Of a DNA stretch of 64,000 bases, positions 7,521 to 16,656 are shown one piece after another. Both the position numbers and the translations under genes were made by a program. Location of the stretch: contig NZ_KZ984551.1 in the NCBI RefSeq assembly GCF_003574445.1, positions 318,262-382,261 on the forward strand. The letters are read 5' to 3'. The DNA comes from Streptomyces sp. YIM 130001 (GTDB lineage: Bacteria > Actinomycetota > Actinomycetes > Streptomycetales > Streptomycetaceae). A model generated the notes under the pieces. It searched no databases, was not told where the DNA came from, and was given only the letters and a program-made list of their open reading frames with translations. The stretch's first letter is position 1. Each line of letters begins with the position of its first letter.

Positions 7521-9146
7521 ATGGATTACGACAACGGAGGCGATCTCCTCGTCGCCGTCCTGCGGGAACTGGGCATCGACACCGTCTTCGGCATCGTGAG
7601 CGTGCACAATCTGCCGCTCGTCGAGGCCGTCGACCGCGAGCTGCGCTTCGTCCCCGTACGCCACGAGGCCTCGGCCGTGAACGCGGCCGACGCCTACGGG
7701 CGGGCCAGGGGCGGCATCGGCTGCGCCCTGACGTCCACCGGCACCGGCGCGGGCAACGCGGCCGGATCTCTCATCGAGTCGCTGAGCGCGGGCAGTTCGG
7801 TGCTGCATGTCACCGGGCAGGTGGAGAGCGCCTACCTGGGCGGCGGTCGGGGCTTCATCCACGAGACCAAGGACCAGCTGGGCATGCTGACCGCGGTCTC
7901 CGCATACGCCGCCACGGTGCCGTCGGCCGATGCGGCAGGCCGGATCCTGCGTTCGGCCGCCGCCGCGGCCACGTCCGCACCCGGCGGCCCGGCGAGCGTG
8001 GAATGGCCGATCGACCTGCAGTACGCGGCGCAGACCGACGCCGTTCCCGGGCCGGCTGCACCGGCACCCGCCGAACCCGATGCCACTGAACTCGCCGCCG
8101 CAGCAGCCCTGTTGGCCTCCGCGGAGCGTCCGCTGATCTGGGCGGGCGGCGGCGCGGCCCGGGCCGGAGCCGAGCTGCTGCAGCTGCTCGAGGCGACCGG
8201 GGCGGGCCTGCTCACCTCCAACTCCGGTCGCGGCGCGGTACCCGAGGACCACCCGCAGGTCATCGGCAACTTCGCCACCACGCCGGCGGGCCGCGCACTG
8301 CTCGCCGACGCCGACGTACTCCTGACCGTGGGCACCCACTTCCGTTCCAACGAGACCGCCGACTACGGCCTCCAACTGCCGGCCGCACACATCCAGATCG
8401 ATCTCGACCCCGCCGCCCTCGGCCGCGTCTACCCGGCCCGGCACGCCCTGCACGGCGACGCGGCCGGCACGCTCGCGGCCCTGCTGCCGGGAGCCGTGCC
8501 CGCCGAGGCGGCCTGGCGGCAGCGCGTCGGTGCCGTGCGGACCGAGGTGCGCACGGCCCTGCACGAGGGCATCGGCCCGCAGGCCGCGATCTGCGACGCG
8601 CTGCGGGCCGCACTGCCGCGCCGCGCGGTGGTGGCCCGCGACGTGACGATCCCGTCCAGCAGTTGGGGCAACCGGCTCCTGGAGATGTACGACCCCCGCG
8701 ACAACGTCTTCCCACGCGGCGGCGGGATCGGCCAGGGCCTCGGTATGGGGATCGGCGCGGCGCTCGCCCGCCCGGACTCCCCCACCGTGGTCATGGCCGG
8801 CGACGGCGGCCTCGCGGTACACCTCGGCGAACTGCTCACCCTGGCCCAGGAACGCCCGCGGCTCACCCTGATCGTCTTCAACGACGGGGGCTACGGCGTG
8901 CTTCGCAACATGCAGGACCGCTACGCGGACCGCCGCTCGGGCGTCGACCTCGTCACGCCCGACTTCGAACTCCTGGCCCGTTCCTGCGGGTTGCCGTATC
9001 TGCGGATCGCCGCCGAGGAGCACGCCGGACCCGTACTCGGTCAGGCCGTCGCCTCCGACGGGCCGGTCCTGGTCGAGGTCGACCTGGCCGCGCTCGGCCC
9101 CATGAAGAACCCGTTCACCCCGCCCGTGAAGATCCCGGGCCAGTGA
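7521..9146 (+). CDS. Thiamine diphosphate-dependent enzyme (acetolactate synthase/benzoylformate decarboxylase superfamily)
   Basis: A 541-aa three-domain ThDP enzyme. The catalytic glutamate is in RHEASAVNAADAYGR, the middle domain is FAD/DHS-like, and the ThDP motif runs from GDGG (MAGDGGLAVH) to NDGGYG. The length is normal for the superfamily. It should decarboxylate a 2-oxo acid or make/break an acyloin bond. In a meta-cleavage setting it could decarboxylate an aryl-2-oxoacid side chain or a 2-oxo acid after hydrolysis. It begins 9 bases after the atypical SDR with an AGGAGA site and is 13 bases ahead of the reductase. Confidence 0.85.
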   Translation: MDYDNGGDLLVAVLRELGIDTVFGIVSVHNLPLVEAVDRELRFVPVRHEASAVNAADAYGRARGGIGCALTSTGTGAGNAAGSLIESLSAGSSVLHVTGQVESAYLGGGRGFIHETKDQLGMLTAVSAYAATVPSADAAGRILRSAAAAATSAPGGPASVEWPIDLQYAAQTDAVPGPAAPAPAEPDATELAAAAALLASAERPLIWAGGGAARAGAELLQLLEATGAGLLTSNSGRGAVPEDHPQVIGNFATTPAGRALLADADVLLTVGTHFRSNETADYGLQLPAAHIQIDLDPAALGRVYPARHALHGDAAGTLAALLPGAVPAEAAWRQRVGAVRTEVRTALHEGIGPQAAICDALRAALPRRAVVARDVTIPSSSWGNRLLEMYDPRDNVFPRGGGIGQGLGMGIGAALARPDSPTVVMAGDGGLAVHLGELLTLAQERPRLTLIVFNDGGYGVLRNMQDRYADRRSGVDLVTPDFELLARSCGLPYLRIAAEEHAGPVLGQAVASDGPVLVEVDLAALGPMKNPFTPPVKIPGQ

Positions 9147-9159
9147 GGAGGCAGCAGCG

Positions 9160-10095
9160 ATGAGCGACAACGCCCTGCAGCTGACGGTGCACCGTATGAC
9201 CTGGGAGGCCGACAACGTCCTCTCGGTCGAACTCGTCCATCCCGAGGGCAAGCCGCTGCCCGAGTGGACTCCGGGTGCGCACATCGATGTGGAGGCCGGC
9301 GCGCACACCCGGCAGTACAGCCTCTGCGGCGATCCCCGGGACACCGGCAGGTACCGGATCGGGGTGCTTGACGAGCCGGCCTCGCGCGGCGGTTCGCGGT
9401 ATGTGCACAGCAAGCTGCGGCCGGGCCAGCAGCTGACGGTGTCCGAGCCGCGCAACCACTTCGCCCTGGAGGACGCCCCCGCCTACCTGTTCGTGGCCGG
9501 CGGGATCGGCGTCACACCGCTGCTCGCCATGGCGCGGGAGGCGGCCGCCCGCGGCTCGCGGCGGCGGTTCGTGTACGGCGGGCGCAGCCGTGGGTCGATG
9601 GCGTTCACGGAGGAACTCGCCGCATTCGGCGGCGAGTTGACTCTCGTGCCGCAGGACCAGCTCGGCCACATCGACCTGGACCCGGCGCTCGCCGGACTGC
9701 CCGACGACACCCTCGTGTACGCCTGCGGACCGGCTCCGCTGCTGGCCGCCGTGGAGGAGCGCTGCCCGGCCGAGCGGCTGCGTCTGGAGCGATTCTCCGC
9801 GCCGGTGGTGGAGCAGACAGGCGCGGACGAGGCCTTCGAGGTCGAGTGCCGCGCCTCGGGCCTCACGCTTCAGGTCGGACCCGACAGCTCGATCCTGCGA
9901 GCCGCCGAGGAGGCCGGTCTGAGTGTCAACAGCTCTTGCCAGGAAGGCATTTGCGGATCCTGCGAGACCCGGGTGCTCGACGGCACCCCCGACCACCGCG
10001 ACTTCCTGCTCAGCGAGGCGGAGCACGCCGCCGGCACCACCATGATGATCTGCGTCTCGCGCCGCGCCTCGGGCCGACTCGTACTCGACCTCTGA
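9160..10095 (+). CDS. Rieske oxygenase reductase, PDR/VanB family (FNR plus C-terminal 2Fe-2S)
   Basis: A 311-aa class IA reductase. Domains in order are the flavin-binding barrel (RQYSLCGDP), the NAD-binding domain (VAGGIGVTPLLAMA) and a plant-type ferredoxin with cluster ligands Cys260, Cys265, Cys268 and Cys298. It transfers electrons from NAD(P)H to the Rieske oxygenase encoded at 10378, as in phthalate or vanillate two-component systems. The ATG at 9160 follows GAGGAGGCAGC. Confidence 0.9.
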   Translation: MSDNALQLTVHRMTWEADNVLSVELVHPEGKPLPEWTPGAHIDVEAGAHTRQYSLCGDPRDTGRYRIGVLDEPASRGGSRYVHSKLRPGQQLTVSEPRNHFALEDAPAYLFVAGGIGVTPLLAMAREAAARGSRRRFVYGGRSRGSMAFTEELAAFGGELTLVPQDQLGHIDLDPALAGLPDDTLVYACGPAPLLAAVEERCPAERLRLERFSAPVVEQTGADEAFEVECRASGLTLQVGPDSSILRAAEEAGLSVNSSCQEGICGSCETRVLDGTPDHRDFLLSEAEHAAGTTMMICVSRRASGRLVLDL

Positions 10096-10150
10096 ACTCC
10101 CGCCCCTGACCTGCACTTTCACCATCGCCCCCAGTACCGGAGACACCACC

Positions 10151-10375
10151 ATGACCGACACCTGGCCCTACCTCGAGGTTCACCAGCGCCGCACCCACGA
10201 GCCGACACCGTACGAGTTCAAGCTCGCCGCCACCCTCGAGGAGGTGTTCACCGTCGAGGGACACGAACTGACCGACGTGGTCCGTGGCCTGAATGAGCGT
10301 CAGGTACACGCGCCGGACGGCCGGCCGTGGACCGAGCAGACCTTCACCGCCGAGCTGGACCGACTGGGAGCCTGA
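10151..10375 (+). CDS. Small recombinase-like helix-turn-helix-domain protein
   Basis: A 74-aa acidic protein that I associate with the small 'recombinase-like HTH' proteins seen next to Rieske oxygenases. The central segment (EEVFTVEGHELTDVVRGLN) and the end (PWTEQTFTAELDRLGA) look helical and resemble the HTH of resolvase/recombinase C-termini, where new-site recognition uses a similar GxxWT pattern. It lies 2 bases before the oxygenase and 55 bases after the reductase, so it is co-translated with them. A DNA-binding regulator or an oxygenase accessory subunit are both possible; no experiment known to me settles this. Confidence 0.65.
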   Translation: MTDTWPYLEVHQRRTHEPTPYEFKLAATLEEVFTVEGHELTDVVRGLNERQVHAPDGRPWTEQTFTAELDRLGA

Positions 10376-10377
10376 CC

Positions 10378-11391
10378 ATGACGCTGTCGACGACCGCCAC
10401 CGCGGAACACATCTACGCCAACGGCCTGCGCAACCAGTGGCACGCCGTCGTCCCCTCCGACTTCGTGGCTCCCGGCGCGATGCGCAAGGTCACCGCGCTC
10501 GGCGAGCAGTGGCTGCTGTTCCGCCGCTCGGACGGCACCGTGTCGATGCTCGCCGACCGCTGCCCGCACCGCGGCGCACCGCTGTCGCTCGGCAAGCACC
10601 TGGGTGACCGGGTGGCCTGCTGGTATCACGGCGTGGAGGTGGAGACCGACGGCACGGTCTCGTCCGTGCCCGGCCTGCCCGGCTGCAATCTGGAGGGAAA
10701 GAAGCTCGTCGCCGCACCGCCGGTGCGCGAGGTCGGCGGCGCGATCCTCGCCTACTTCGGCGACGAGGAACACCCGGAGCCCGTCGAACTGACCCTCCCC
10801 GAGCCGCTCACCGACCCCGACACGGACACGTTCCTGTGCTACGCGGAGTGGAATGTGCCGTGGCGGTACGCGATGGAGAACCTGCTGGACCCGATGCACG
10901 GCGCGTTTCTGCACCACGACTCGCACACCATGTTCGACGGTGACACCACGGCCAAGTTCCGCATCCGCGAGACCGAGCGCGGCTACTTCTTCGAGAAGAC
11001 CGATCAGCGCGGCGTGAACTTCGACTGGGTCGAGCTGTGCCGCACCGGCGTGGACTGGGTGGACCTGTCGATCCCGTACCCGCCGTCGGCCGGCCCCGGC
11101 GGCCCGTTCGGCATCGTGGGCATGGCGTGCCCGGTGGACGAGGGCCGTACCGGCGTCTTCTTCTGGCGTTACCGCCGGGTGCAGGGTTGGCAGCGAGCGT
11201 CCTGGCGCTTCCTCTACCGCACGCTGATCGAGCAGCGGCACTGGGACGTCCTCGAGCAGGACCGGCTGATGCTGGAGGCGATGCCCGCCGACGCCGACCA
11301 GCGGGAGAACCTCTACCAGCACGACCTGGGCGTCGTCCGCCTGCGCCGCCTCTACCGTGCGGCGGCCGAGGCCCAGGCGGCCACCTCCTAG
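10378..11391 (+). CDS. Rieske non-heme iron oxygenase, alpha subunit
   Basis: A 337-aa oxygenase. The Rieske cluster ligands are Cys62-X-His64 and Cys81-X2-His84. The mononuclear iron site follows with Asp171, His174 and His179 in the stretch LLDPMHGAFLHHD. No beta-subunit gene is present, so it is probably an alpha-only homotrimer served by the reductase at 9160, like phthalate/vanillate-type enzymes. It should hydroxylate or dealkylate the substrate ahead of the extradiol dioxygenase. It ends the operon; the next gene is conserved core. Confidence 0.9.
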   Translation: MTLSTTATAEHIYANGLRNQWHAVVPSDFVAPGAMRKVTALGEQWLLFRRSDGTVSMLADRCPHRGAPLSLGKHLGDRVACWYHGVEVETDGTVSSVPGLPGCNLEGKKLVAAPPVREVGGAILAYFGDEEHPEPVELTLPEPLTDPDTDTFLCYAEWNVPWRYAMENLLDPMHGAFLHHDSHTMFDGDTTAKFRIRETERGYFFEKTDQRGVNFDWVELCRTGVDWVDLSIPYPPSAGPGGPFGIVGMACPVDEGRTGVFFWRYRRVQGWQRASWRFLYRTLIEQRHWDVLEQDRLMLEAMPADADQRENLYQHDLGVVRLRRLYRAAAEAQAATS

Positions 11392-11546
11392 GGCGTGTCC
11401 GGAGAGTCCTGCACAACACCCCCGGCACTCACGGCGCCCGGCACTCCCTATCGCGCTGGACCCCTGCTCGCAAGGGGATGCGGCGGGCCCGCGCCGACGC
11501 CGTAAGGTTGGGGCGTACGTAAGGGCTCATCGGAAGGAGGCACTGG

Positions 11547-12734
11547 GTGATCGAGCTCGAGGGGGTTCCCGAGCTGGTCGACCCGGTCATGGTGGCCGCG
11601 TTCGAGGGCTGGAACGATGCGGGCGACGCCGCCTCCACCGCGGTCGCGCATCTCGACCGCGAGTGGAAGGGCGAGGTGTTCGCGGCGCTCGACGCGGAGG
11701 ACTACTACGACTTCCAGGTCAACCGGCCCACGGTCTGGCTCGACGACGGTGTGCGCAAGATCACCTGGCCGACGACCCGGCTCTCGGTGGTCCGGGTGGG
11801 CGGCGAGAAGCCGCGCGACCTCGTCCTGGTGCGCGGCATCGAGCCGTCCATGCGCTGGCGGTCGTTCTGCAACGAGATCCTCGGCTTCGCGCACGAGCTC
11901 GGCGTGGAGCTGGTCGTGGTGCTCGGCGCACTGCTCGGCGACACCCCGCACACCCGCCCGGTGCCGGTCAGCGGCGTGACCTCGGACGCCGATCTCGCGC
12001 GCTCGATGAACCTGGAGGAGACCCGCTACGAGGGTCCGACCGGCATCGTCGGGATCCTGCAGGAGGCCTGCACGCATGCGGGTGTGCCCACGGTGTCGCT
12101 CTGGGCGGCCGTACCGCACTACGTCTCGCAGCCGCCGAACCCGAAGGCGACCCTGGCGCTCCTCAACCGCCTCGAGGACCTGATCGACCAGCGCATCCCG
12201 CTCGGCGATCTGGCGGAGGACGCACGCGCCTGGCAGATCGGGGTCGACCAACTGGCCGCCGAGGACAGCGAGGTCGCGGAGTACGTCCAGTCCCTGGAGG
12301 AGGCGCGGGACACCGCGGAGCTTCCCGAGGCGTCGGGCGAGGCGATCGCCCGCGAGTTCGAGCGCTATCTGCGGCGCCGCGACGGGGGCCCCGGGCAGCC
12401 CGGCGGTCACGCCACGGACGGCGGGGACTCCGCCTCGTATCTGCGGGACACCACATCGGACCGCACCCGCCCGCCGAAACCCCAACTGCCGGACTCCGGG
12501 GGCCTCGAGGCATCGCTTCCCGAGGCCGCTGACGCGGGTACGCCGGCCGGGACCGGCGACAGCGGGTCGGGCGCCGAGCCCGAGGACACGGCGCCCGACG
12601 ACACGTCCGACGACGACACGGACGACATCACCGCCGGTGACGGCCGGTCCGACGAGGCCTCCGCCGACACGGAGGACGACGCCGGCGACGGCGCCGAGAG
12701 GGACGGCCGGGACGGCGGCGCAGGCTCCGCCTGA
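11547..12734 (+). CDS. parJ: PAC2 family actinobacterial signature protein, ParJ-like
   Basis: A 395-aa protein. Residues 1 to about 300 form a PAC2 (proteasome-assembly-chaperone-like) domain with AFEGWNDAGDAAS near the start and VVVLGALLGDTPHTRPVPVSG in the middle, typical of actinobacterial PAC2 proteins. The last 100 residues are low-complexity and strongly acidic (Asp/Glu/Gly/Ala-rich), surely disordered. In Streptomyces coelicolor the PAC2 protein beside mshC is, as I recall, ParJ (SCO1662), which acts on ParA filaments during sporulation; the symbol rests on that synteny and is tentative. It starts at GTG 11547 behind GGAAGGAGG. Confidence 0.7.
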   Translation: MIELEGVPELVDPVMVAAFEGWNDAGDAASTAVAHLDREWKGEVFAALDAEDYYDFQVNRPTVWLDDGVRKITWPTTRLSVVRVGGEKPRDLVLVRGIEPSMRWRSFCNEILGFAHELGVELVVVLGALLGDTPHTRPVPVSGVTSDADLARSMNLEETRYEGPTGIVGILQEACTHAGVPTVSLWAAVPHYVSQPPNPKATLALLNRLEDLIDQRIPLGDLAEDARAWQIGVDQLAAEDSEVAEYVQSLEEARDTAELPEASGEAIAREFERYLRRRDGGPGQPGGHATDGGDSASYLRDTTSDRTRPPKPQLPDSGGLEASLPEAADAGTPAGTGDSGSGAEPEDTAPDDTSDDDTDDITAGDGRSDEASADTEDDAGDGAERDGRDGGAGSA

Positions 12735-12764
12735 CGAGGAGGCCCGCACGACACGGGAGTTGAG

Positions 12765-12813
12765 ACAGGCCGACGGCCACCGCGCGGATGATGCGCGGTG
12801 GCCGTCGGCCTGT
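12765..12813. terminator. Bidirectional terminator hairpin
   Basis: A perfect 21-bp inverted repeat (arms 12765-12785 and 12793-12813, beginning ACAGGCCGACGG) around a 7-base loop, placed between the convergent PAC2 and mshC genes. No clear T-tract follows on either side, as is common for Streptomyces terminators. Confidence 0.85.
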
Positions 12814-12834
12814 GCGGTACGGGGCCCGCGGTGA

Positions 12835-14064
12835 CTACAGGGCGACTCCGAGGAGCGCGTCGACCGCGCGCGAGACGACGCCGGGTGCCCCTTCTTCGTC
12901 GCCGCCCTGATCGGCCTGCAGTTCGGCCCAGCGGTCGACCGCCGCGAGCGCGGCCGGCGAGTCCAGGTCCTCGGCGAGTGCGGCCCTGATCGCGTCGACG
13001 AGGGCGTCGGCGGACGGTCCGTCCGGGCGCGAAACGGCGGCGCGCCAGCGGCCGAGGCGGGCGACGGCGTCCGCCAGGACCTGGTCCGTCCACTCCCAGT
13101 CGGCCCGGTAGTGGTGCGCGAGCAGCGCGAGGCGGATGGCCGCCGGGTCGACGCCGGACTCGCGCAGCGCGGAGACGAAGACGAGATTGCCCTTCGACTT
13201 CGACATCTTCTCGCCGTCCAGGGCGACCATGCCGGCATGCACATAGGCCTGGGCGAAGGGGTGTTCGCCGGTGAGCGCCTGAGCGTGCGAGGCGCCCATC
13301 TCGTGGTGCGGGAAGGCCAGGTCGGAGCCGCCTCCCTGGATGTCGAAGCCCATGCCGAGATGGTCGAGGGCGATGGCCACACACTCGATGTGCCAGCCGG
13401 GCCTGCCCCGTCCGAGCGAGCCGCCGTCCCAGCTCGGCTCGCCCTCGCGGGCGGCCATCCACAGCATCGGGTCGAGCGGGTTCTTCTTGCCGGGACGCTC
13501 CGGGTCACCGCCGCGCTCCGCGGAGAGCGCCTTCATCGCGGCGGCGTCCAGCCGTGACACCTCGCCGAAGTGGGCGTCGGACTCGACGGAGAAGTAGGTG
13601 TCGCCGTCCAGTTCGTAGGCGGCGCCGAGCTCCCGGAGGCGTTCCACCAGCGGCACGATCCCGGGTATCGACTCGACGGCACCGACGTAGTGCCGCGGCG
13701 GCAGCATCCTGAGGGCCGTCATGTCCTCGCGGAAGAGGGTGGTCTCGCGGTCCGCGAGCGCCTCCCAGTCCTCGCCGTCGCGCACGGCCCGCTCCAGGAG
13801 CGGATCGTCCACGTCGGTGACGTTCTGGACGTAGTGAACCTGCCGCTTGGTGTCGAGCCACACGCGCTGCACGAGGTCGAACGCGTTGTAGGTCGCCGCG
13901 TGACCGATGTGGGTCGCGTCGTACGGAGTGATGCCGCAGACGTAGATACGGGCGACGGGACCGGGGTCGACCTGGACGAGTCGATCGGTCGCGGTGTCGT
14001 GAATCCTGAGGTCGCGGCCCTTGCCGGGCAGGGCGGGGACCTCGGAAGCGGGCCAGGCATGCAT
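12835..14064 (-). CDS. mshC: Cysteine:1D-myo-inositol 2-amino-2-deoxy-alpha-D-glucopyranoside ligase (mycothiol synthesis)
   Basis: A 409-aa class I aminoacyl-tRNA-synthetase-like ligase. It has the HIGH-equivalent motif in [15 protein letters not shown] and the KMSKS motif in [11 protein letters not shown], with an ATP-dependent fold like CysRS but shorter, lacking the tRNA-binding C-terminus. It joins L-cysteine to GlcN-Ins in the third step of mycothiol production. The start at 14064 ([10 protein letters not shown]) is the usual MshC start. It is followed at 145 bases upstream by a TIGR03843-type gene on the same strand. Confidence 0.95.
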   Translation of the reverse strand: MHAWPASEVPALPGKGRDLRIHDTATDRLVQVDPGPVARIYVCGITPYDATHIGHAATYNAFDLVQRVWLDTKRQVHYVQNVTDVDDPLLERAVRDGEDWEALADRETTLFREDMTALRMLPPRHYVGAVESIPGIVPLVERLRELGAAYELDGDTYFSVESDAHFGEVSRLDAAAMKALSAERGGDPERPGKKNPLDPMLWMAAREGEPSWDGGSLGRGRPGWHIECVAIALDHLGMGFDIQGGGSDLAFPHHEMGASHAQALTGEHPFAQAYVHAGMVALDGEKMSKSKGNLVFVSALRESGVDPAAIRLALLAHHYRADWEWTDQVLADAVARLGRWRAAVSRPDGPSADALVDAIRAALAEDLDSPAALAAVDRWAELQADQGGDEEGAPGVVSRAVDALLGVAL

Positions 14065-14209
14065 GACTCGAGCGTAACCGGACGCTGCTTCCGGATACGA
14101 ACCGGACCGGGACTCTTGGCCTGTTCGGCCCTCTTGCGCTCGCCCGGGCCGACCCGCCGGAGCAGTATTCGCCAGAGGCCTGTCGTACGGATCAGCGCGG
14201 GGCCCGACG

Positions 14210-15100
14210 CTAGACCGGCGGCCAGGGAATCGGCGGCCACTCCCCCGACGGCTCGGGATGCCGTCCGTCGCGCAGGAGCGCGGCGACCCTGCCCCGCAGG
14301 GCGGTGATCTCGTCCGCGGTGATCAGTGGCGCGAGGCGCAGCGTGAGGGCGCCGTCCTCGACCAGGGCCTCGGTGAGGGAGCGCAGCACACCGGTCGCCT
14401 CCGCGGTGAGCGGATCTCCCGCCCAGCCCCACAGCAAGGTGCGCAGCTTGTCCTCGCTGTTGAAGGTGACCCCGTGGTCGATGCCGAAGAGCCGGCCGTC
14501 CGTGGCCGGAAGAAGGTGCCCGCCCTTGCGGTCCCCGTTGTTGATCACCGCGTCGAGTACGGACAGACGACGGAGCCTCGGATCGTCCGCGTGCACGAGC
14601 AGTGCGGTCCGCCCGCCGCCGATCTCGGCACGGCCCACCGCCTTCCAGCCTTCGCCCGGCTCGTCGGCGTCGACCAGGGCGAGCAGTTCGGCACCGGGCG
14701 GCGGCCGGTCGTCGTCCTGCTCGAGGTCCGTATCACCCGCGCCGTCGCCGGCTTCGTCGGTGACGGCGTCGACCCACAGCTGGCACATGCCCTCGCCGTA
14801 CGGTCCGTCGCGCAGCACGGTCGGGGGCACCAGGCCCCACCCGGTCGCCTCGGAGACCTCGAAGGCGGCCACTTCGCGCTGTGCCAGGGTGCCGTCGGGG
14901 AAGTCCCACAGCGGCCGCTCACCGGCCACCGGCTTGTACACGCACTCGGCCAGCTCATCGCCGCGGGCGACGTCGCAGAGCAGCACGGCGTTGGACGCCT
15001 CACGGATCCGGCCGCGTACGGTCAGCTCGCCGTGGGCGAGCAGTTCAAGCGCATCCGCCCCCGTCACGCGTCGCGACGGTATCCGTTCTGACGCGGGCAT
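14210..15100 (-). CDS. Conserved actinobacterial protein, TIGR03843 / SCO1521-like kinase-fold family
   Basis: A 296-aa protein of a family found in almost all actinomycetes between DUF3090 and mshC. A PI3/4-kinase-like fold is suggested by the invariant [15 protein letters not shown] motif (about residues 189-203) and the following [19 protein letters not shown]. The function is unknown. I chose ATG 15100 because GGAAGGAC stands before it; this overlaps the end of the DUF3090 gene by 37 bases. A short acidic insert (about residues 125-140) is variable in the family. Confidence 0.75.
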   Translation of the reverse strand: MPASERIPSRRVTGADALELLAHGELTVRGRIREASNAVLLCDVARGDELAECVYKPVAGERPLWDFPDGTLAQREVAAFEVSEATGWGLVPPTVLRDGPYGEGMCQLWVDAVTDEAGDGAGDTDLEQDDDRPPPGAELLALVDADEPGEGWKAVGRAEIGGGRTALLVHADDPRLRRLSVLDAVINNGDRKGGHLLPATDGRLFGIDHGVTFNSEDKLRTLLWGWAGDPLTAEATGVLRSLTEALVEDGALTLRLAPLITADEITALRGRVAALLRDGRHPEPSGEWPPIPWPPV

Positions 15101-15654
15101 ACGTGTCCTTCCGGATCGAGCGGCAGGCTGCACAGCGGGCAGGGCGGACGGCCGGCGTTGACGACTTCGAGCGCACGCTTGGCGAACGCCCTGGCCTGCG
15201 CGCCGGAGAGCCGCACGCGCAGCATCGGCGGGCCGTTCTCGTCGTCCTGCAGCAGCTGTTCCTCGGCGGCCTCGAGGTCTTCCTCATCGTCGCTGTCCAG
15301 CTCGACGAGAGCCTGGGCCTCGACGATCATGCACTGCTCGTCGCCGTCCCAGGCGAGGGCCATGGTGCCGACCCGGAACTCCTCCTCGACGGGTGAGTCG
15401 AGCGGTGCGCTGTCGGCGACCTCGCCGGGCGCGACGGCGGGCACCGAGGCGTTTCCGCCACTGAGGCGTACGACATCGTCAAGCAGCTCGTCCATGCGCT
15501 CGGCAAGGGCGGCGACCTGGGTCTTCTCGAGGGCGACACTGGTGACCCGGCCTGCGGCGGTGGCCTGCAGGAAGAACGTACGGCGTCCGGGCAGCCCGAC
15601 CGTGCCGGCCACGAAACGCTCCGGCGGGTCGTAGAGGAACACCTGACGGGACAC
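15064..15654 (-). CDS. DUF3090 family protein
   Basis: A 196-aa actinobacterial protein with the family start MSRQVFLYDPPERFVAGTVG and a C-terminal Cys cluster, [15 protein letters not shown], that looks like a small zinc ribbon. Start GTG 15654 follows AGGAGAGG. Together with the histidine phosphatase and the TIGR03843 gene it forms a conserved three-gene block of unknown function whose members are co-oriented and overlapping here. Confidence 0.85.
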   Translation of the reverse strand: MSRQVFLYDPPERFVAGTVGLPGRRTFFLQATAAGRVTSVALEKTQVAALAERMDELLDDVVRLSGGNASVPAVAPGEVADSAPLDSPVEEEFRVGTMALAWDGDEQCMIVEAQALVELDSDDEEDLEAAEEQLLQDDENGPPMLRVRLSGAQARAFAKRALEVVNAGRPPCPLCSLPLDPEGHVCPRQNGYRRDA

Positions 15655-15798
15655 GTCCTGGCCTCTCCTGGTTCGACTGGGGCTTCGGCTGGGGTTACGA
15701 CGCTTCGCTCCGGGGGCCGGCGGGTTTCGATGCCCGAGGGCGCGGCTGCGTCAAGTGCCGCGCCTGGTCCGACCCGTTCACCCTACTGCGCGCAACGA

Positions 15799-16494
15799 TC
15801 ACGGTGCGCCCGCACCGCCACCCACGGTCGCGTCGTCGGAACTCGCCTCCGGGGGGACGGTCGGCGGCGCCAGGGGACCCAGGTCGCCGGTGTCCCCGAG
15901 ACGTACGAGGAACGGCCGCAGCCGGGTGTAGCGGATCGCGGTGACCGAACAGGGGTCCACGTGGATGCGCTGGAAGAGGTCCAGGTGCAGGCCGAGGGCG
16001 TCCGCCACAAGGGACTTGATGATGTCGCCGTGGGAACACATCAGGTAGACGGCGTCAGCGCCGTGATCGCGCTCCACGCGCGCGTTCCACTCCCGTACCG
16101 CTTCCGCTGCCCGGGTCTGCATGGCACGCATCGACTCGCCGCCGGGGAAGGCCGCGGCGGAGGGGTGCTGCTGCACGACCTGCATCAGCGGTTCGTCGGC
16201 CAGTTCGGCCAGCTTGCGGCCCGACCAGTCGCCGTAGTGGCACTCGCCGATCCGCTCGTCCTCGTGGACCAGGATTTCGGGGCGGTCCGCGAGCAGCGGC
16301 GCGAGCGTCTCCCCGCAGCGCTGCAGCGGGGAGCTGACGACCTCGGCGATCGGCACCCCGGCCAGTCGGCCCGGCAGTGCGGCGGCCTGCTCGCGGCCCC
16401 GCTCGTCCAGGGCGACGCCGGGTGTCCAGCCGGCCAGCAGGCCCGCGGTGTTGGCGGTCGATCGTCCGTGCCGGACCAGGATCAGCGTGGGCAT
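15799..16494 (-). CDS. Histidine phosphatase family protein (MSMEG_4193 type)
   Basis: A 231-aa phosphoglycerate-mutase-like phosphatase. The catalytic RHG motif is at the N-terminus (LILVRHGRSTAN) and the second histidine is in MCSHGDIIKS. The ATG at 16494 is the natural start because the RHG strand follows at once. It is the promoter-proximal member of the conserved block with DUF3090 and the TIGR03843 protein. The substrate is unknown. The C-terminal 25 residues are low-complexity. Confidence 0.88.
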   Translation of the reverse strand: MPTLILVRHGRSTANTAGLLAGWTPGVALDERGREQAAALPGRLAGVPIAEVVSSPLQRCGETLAPLLADRPEILVHEDERIGECHYGDWSGRKLAELADEPLMQVVQQHPSAAAFPGGESMRAMQTRAAEAVREWNARVERDHGADAVYLMCSHGDIIKSLVADALGLHLDLFQRIHVDPCSVTAIRYTRLRPFLVRLGDTGDLGPLAPPTVPPEASSDDATVGGGAGAP

Positions 16495-16541
16495 GCCTGC
16501 CACCCTAAGTCGTGTCCGCTCGTGCGGGCACGGCCGTTGGT

Positions 16542-16561
16542 GGTCCACGCACGCGTGGACC
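16542..16561. promoter_or_regulatory. Inverted repeat in divergent phosphatase/corA intergenic region
   Basis: A perfect 9-bp dyad GGTCCACGC-AC-GCGTGGACC lies 48 bases upstream of the phosphatase start and 95 bases upstream of corA. Its position between divergent genes suggests an operator; a related half-site GCGCGTGGATC recurs near 16594-16604. Confidence 0.45.
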
Positions 16562-16656
16562 CCGATTTTCACCGGGCGCGTACCCGTCCCCGCGCGCGTG
16601 GATCGGGAGATCCGGTGCGCTTTGCCCGGGTGCGCGGGGACCGCCGGGCGGGGAGA

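Noticed and set aside
10151..10375. Site-specific recombinase fragment
   Set aside because: It has no catalytic Ser or Tyr region and is coupled to a Rieske oxygenase, so it is listed as an accessory protein rather than a broken recombinase.
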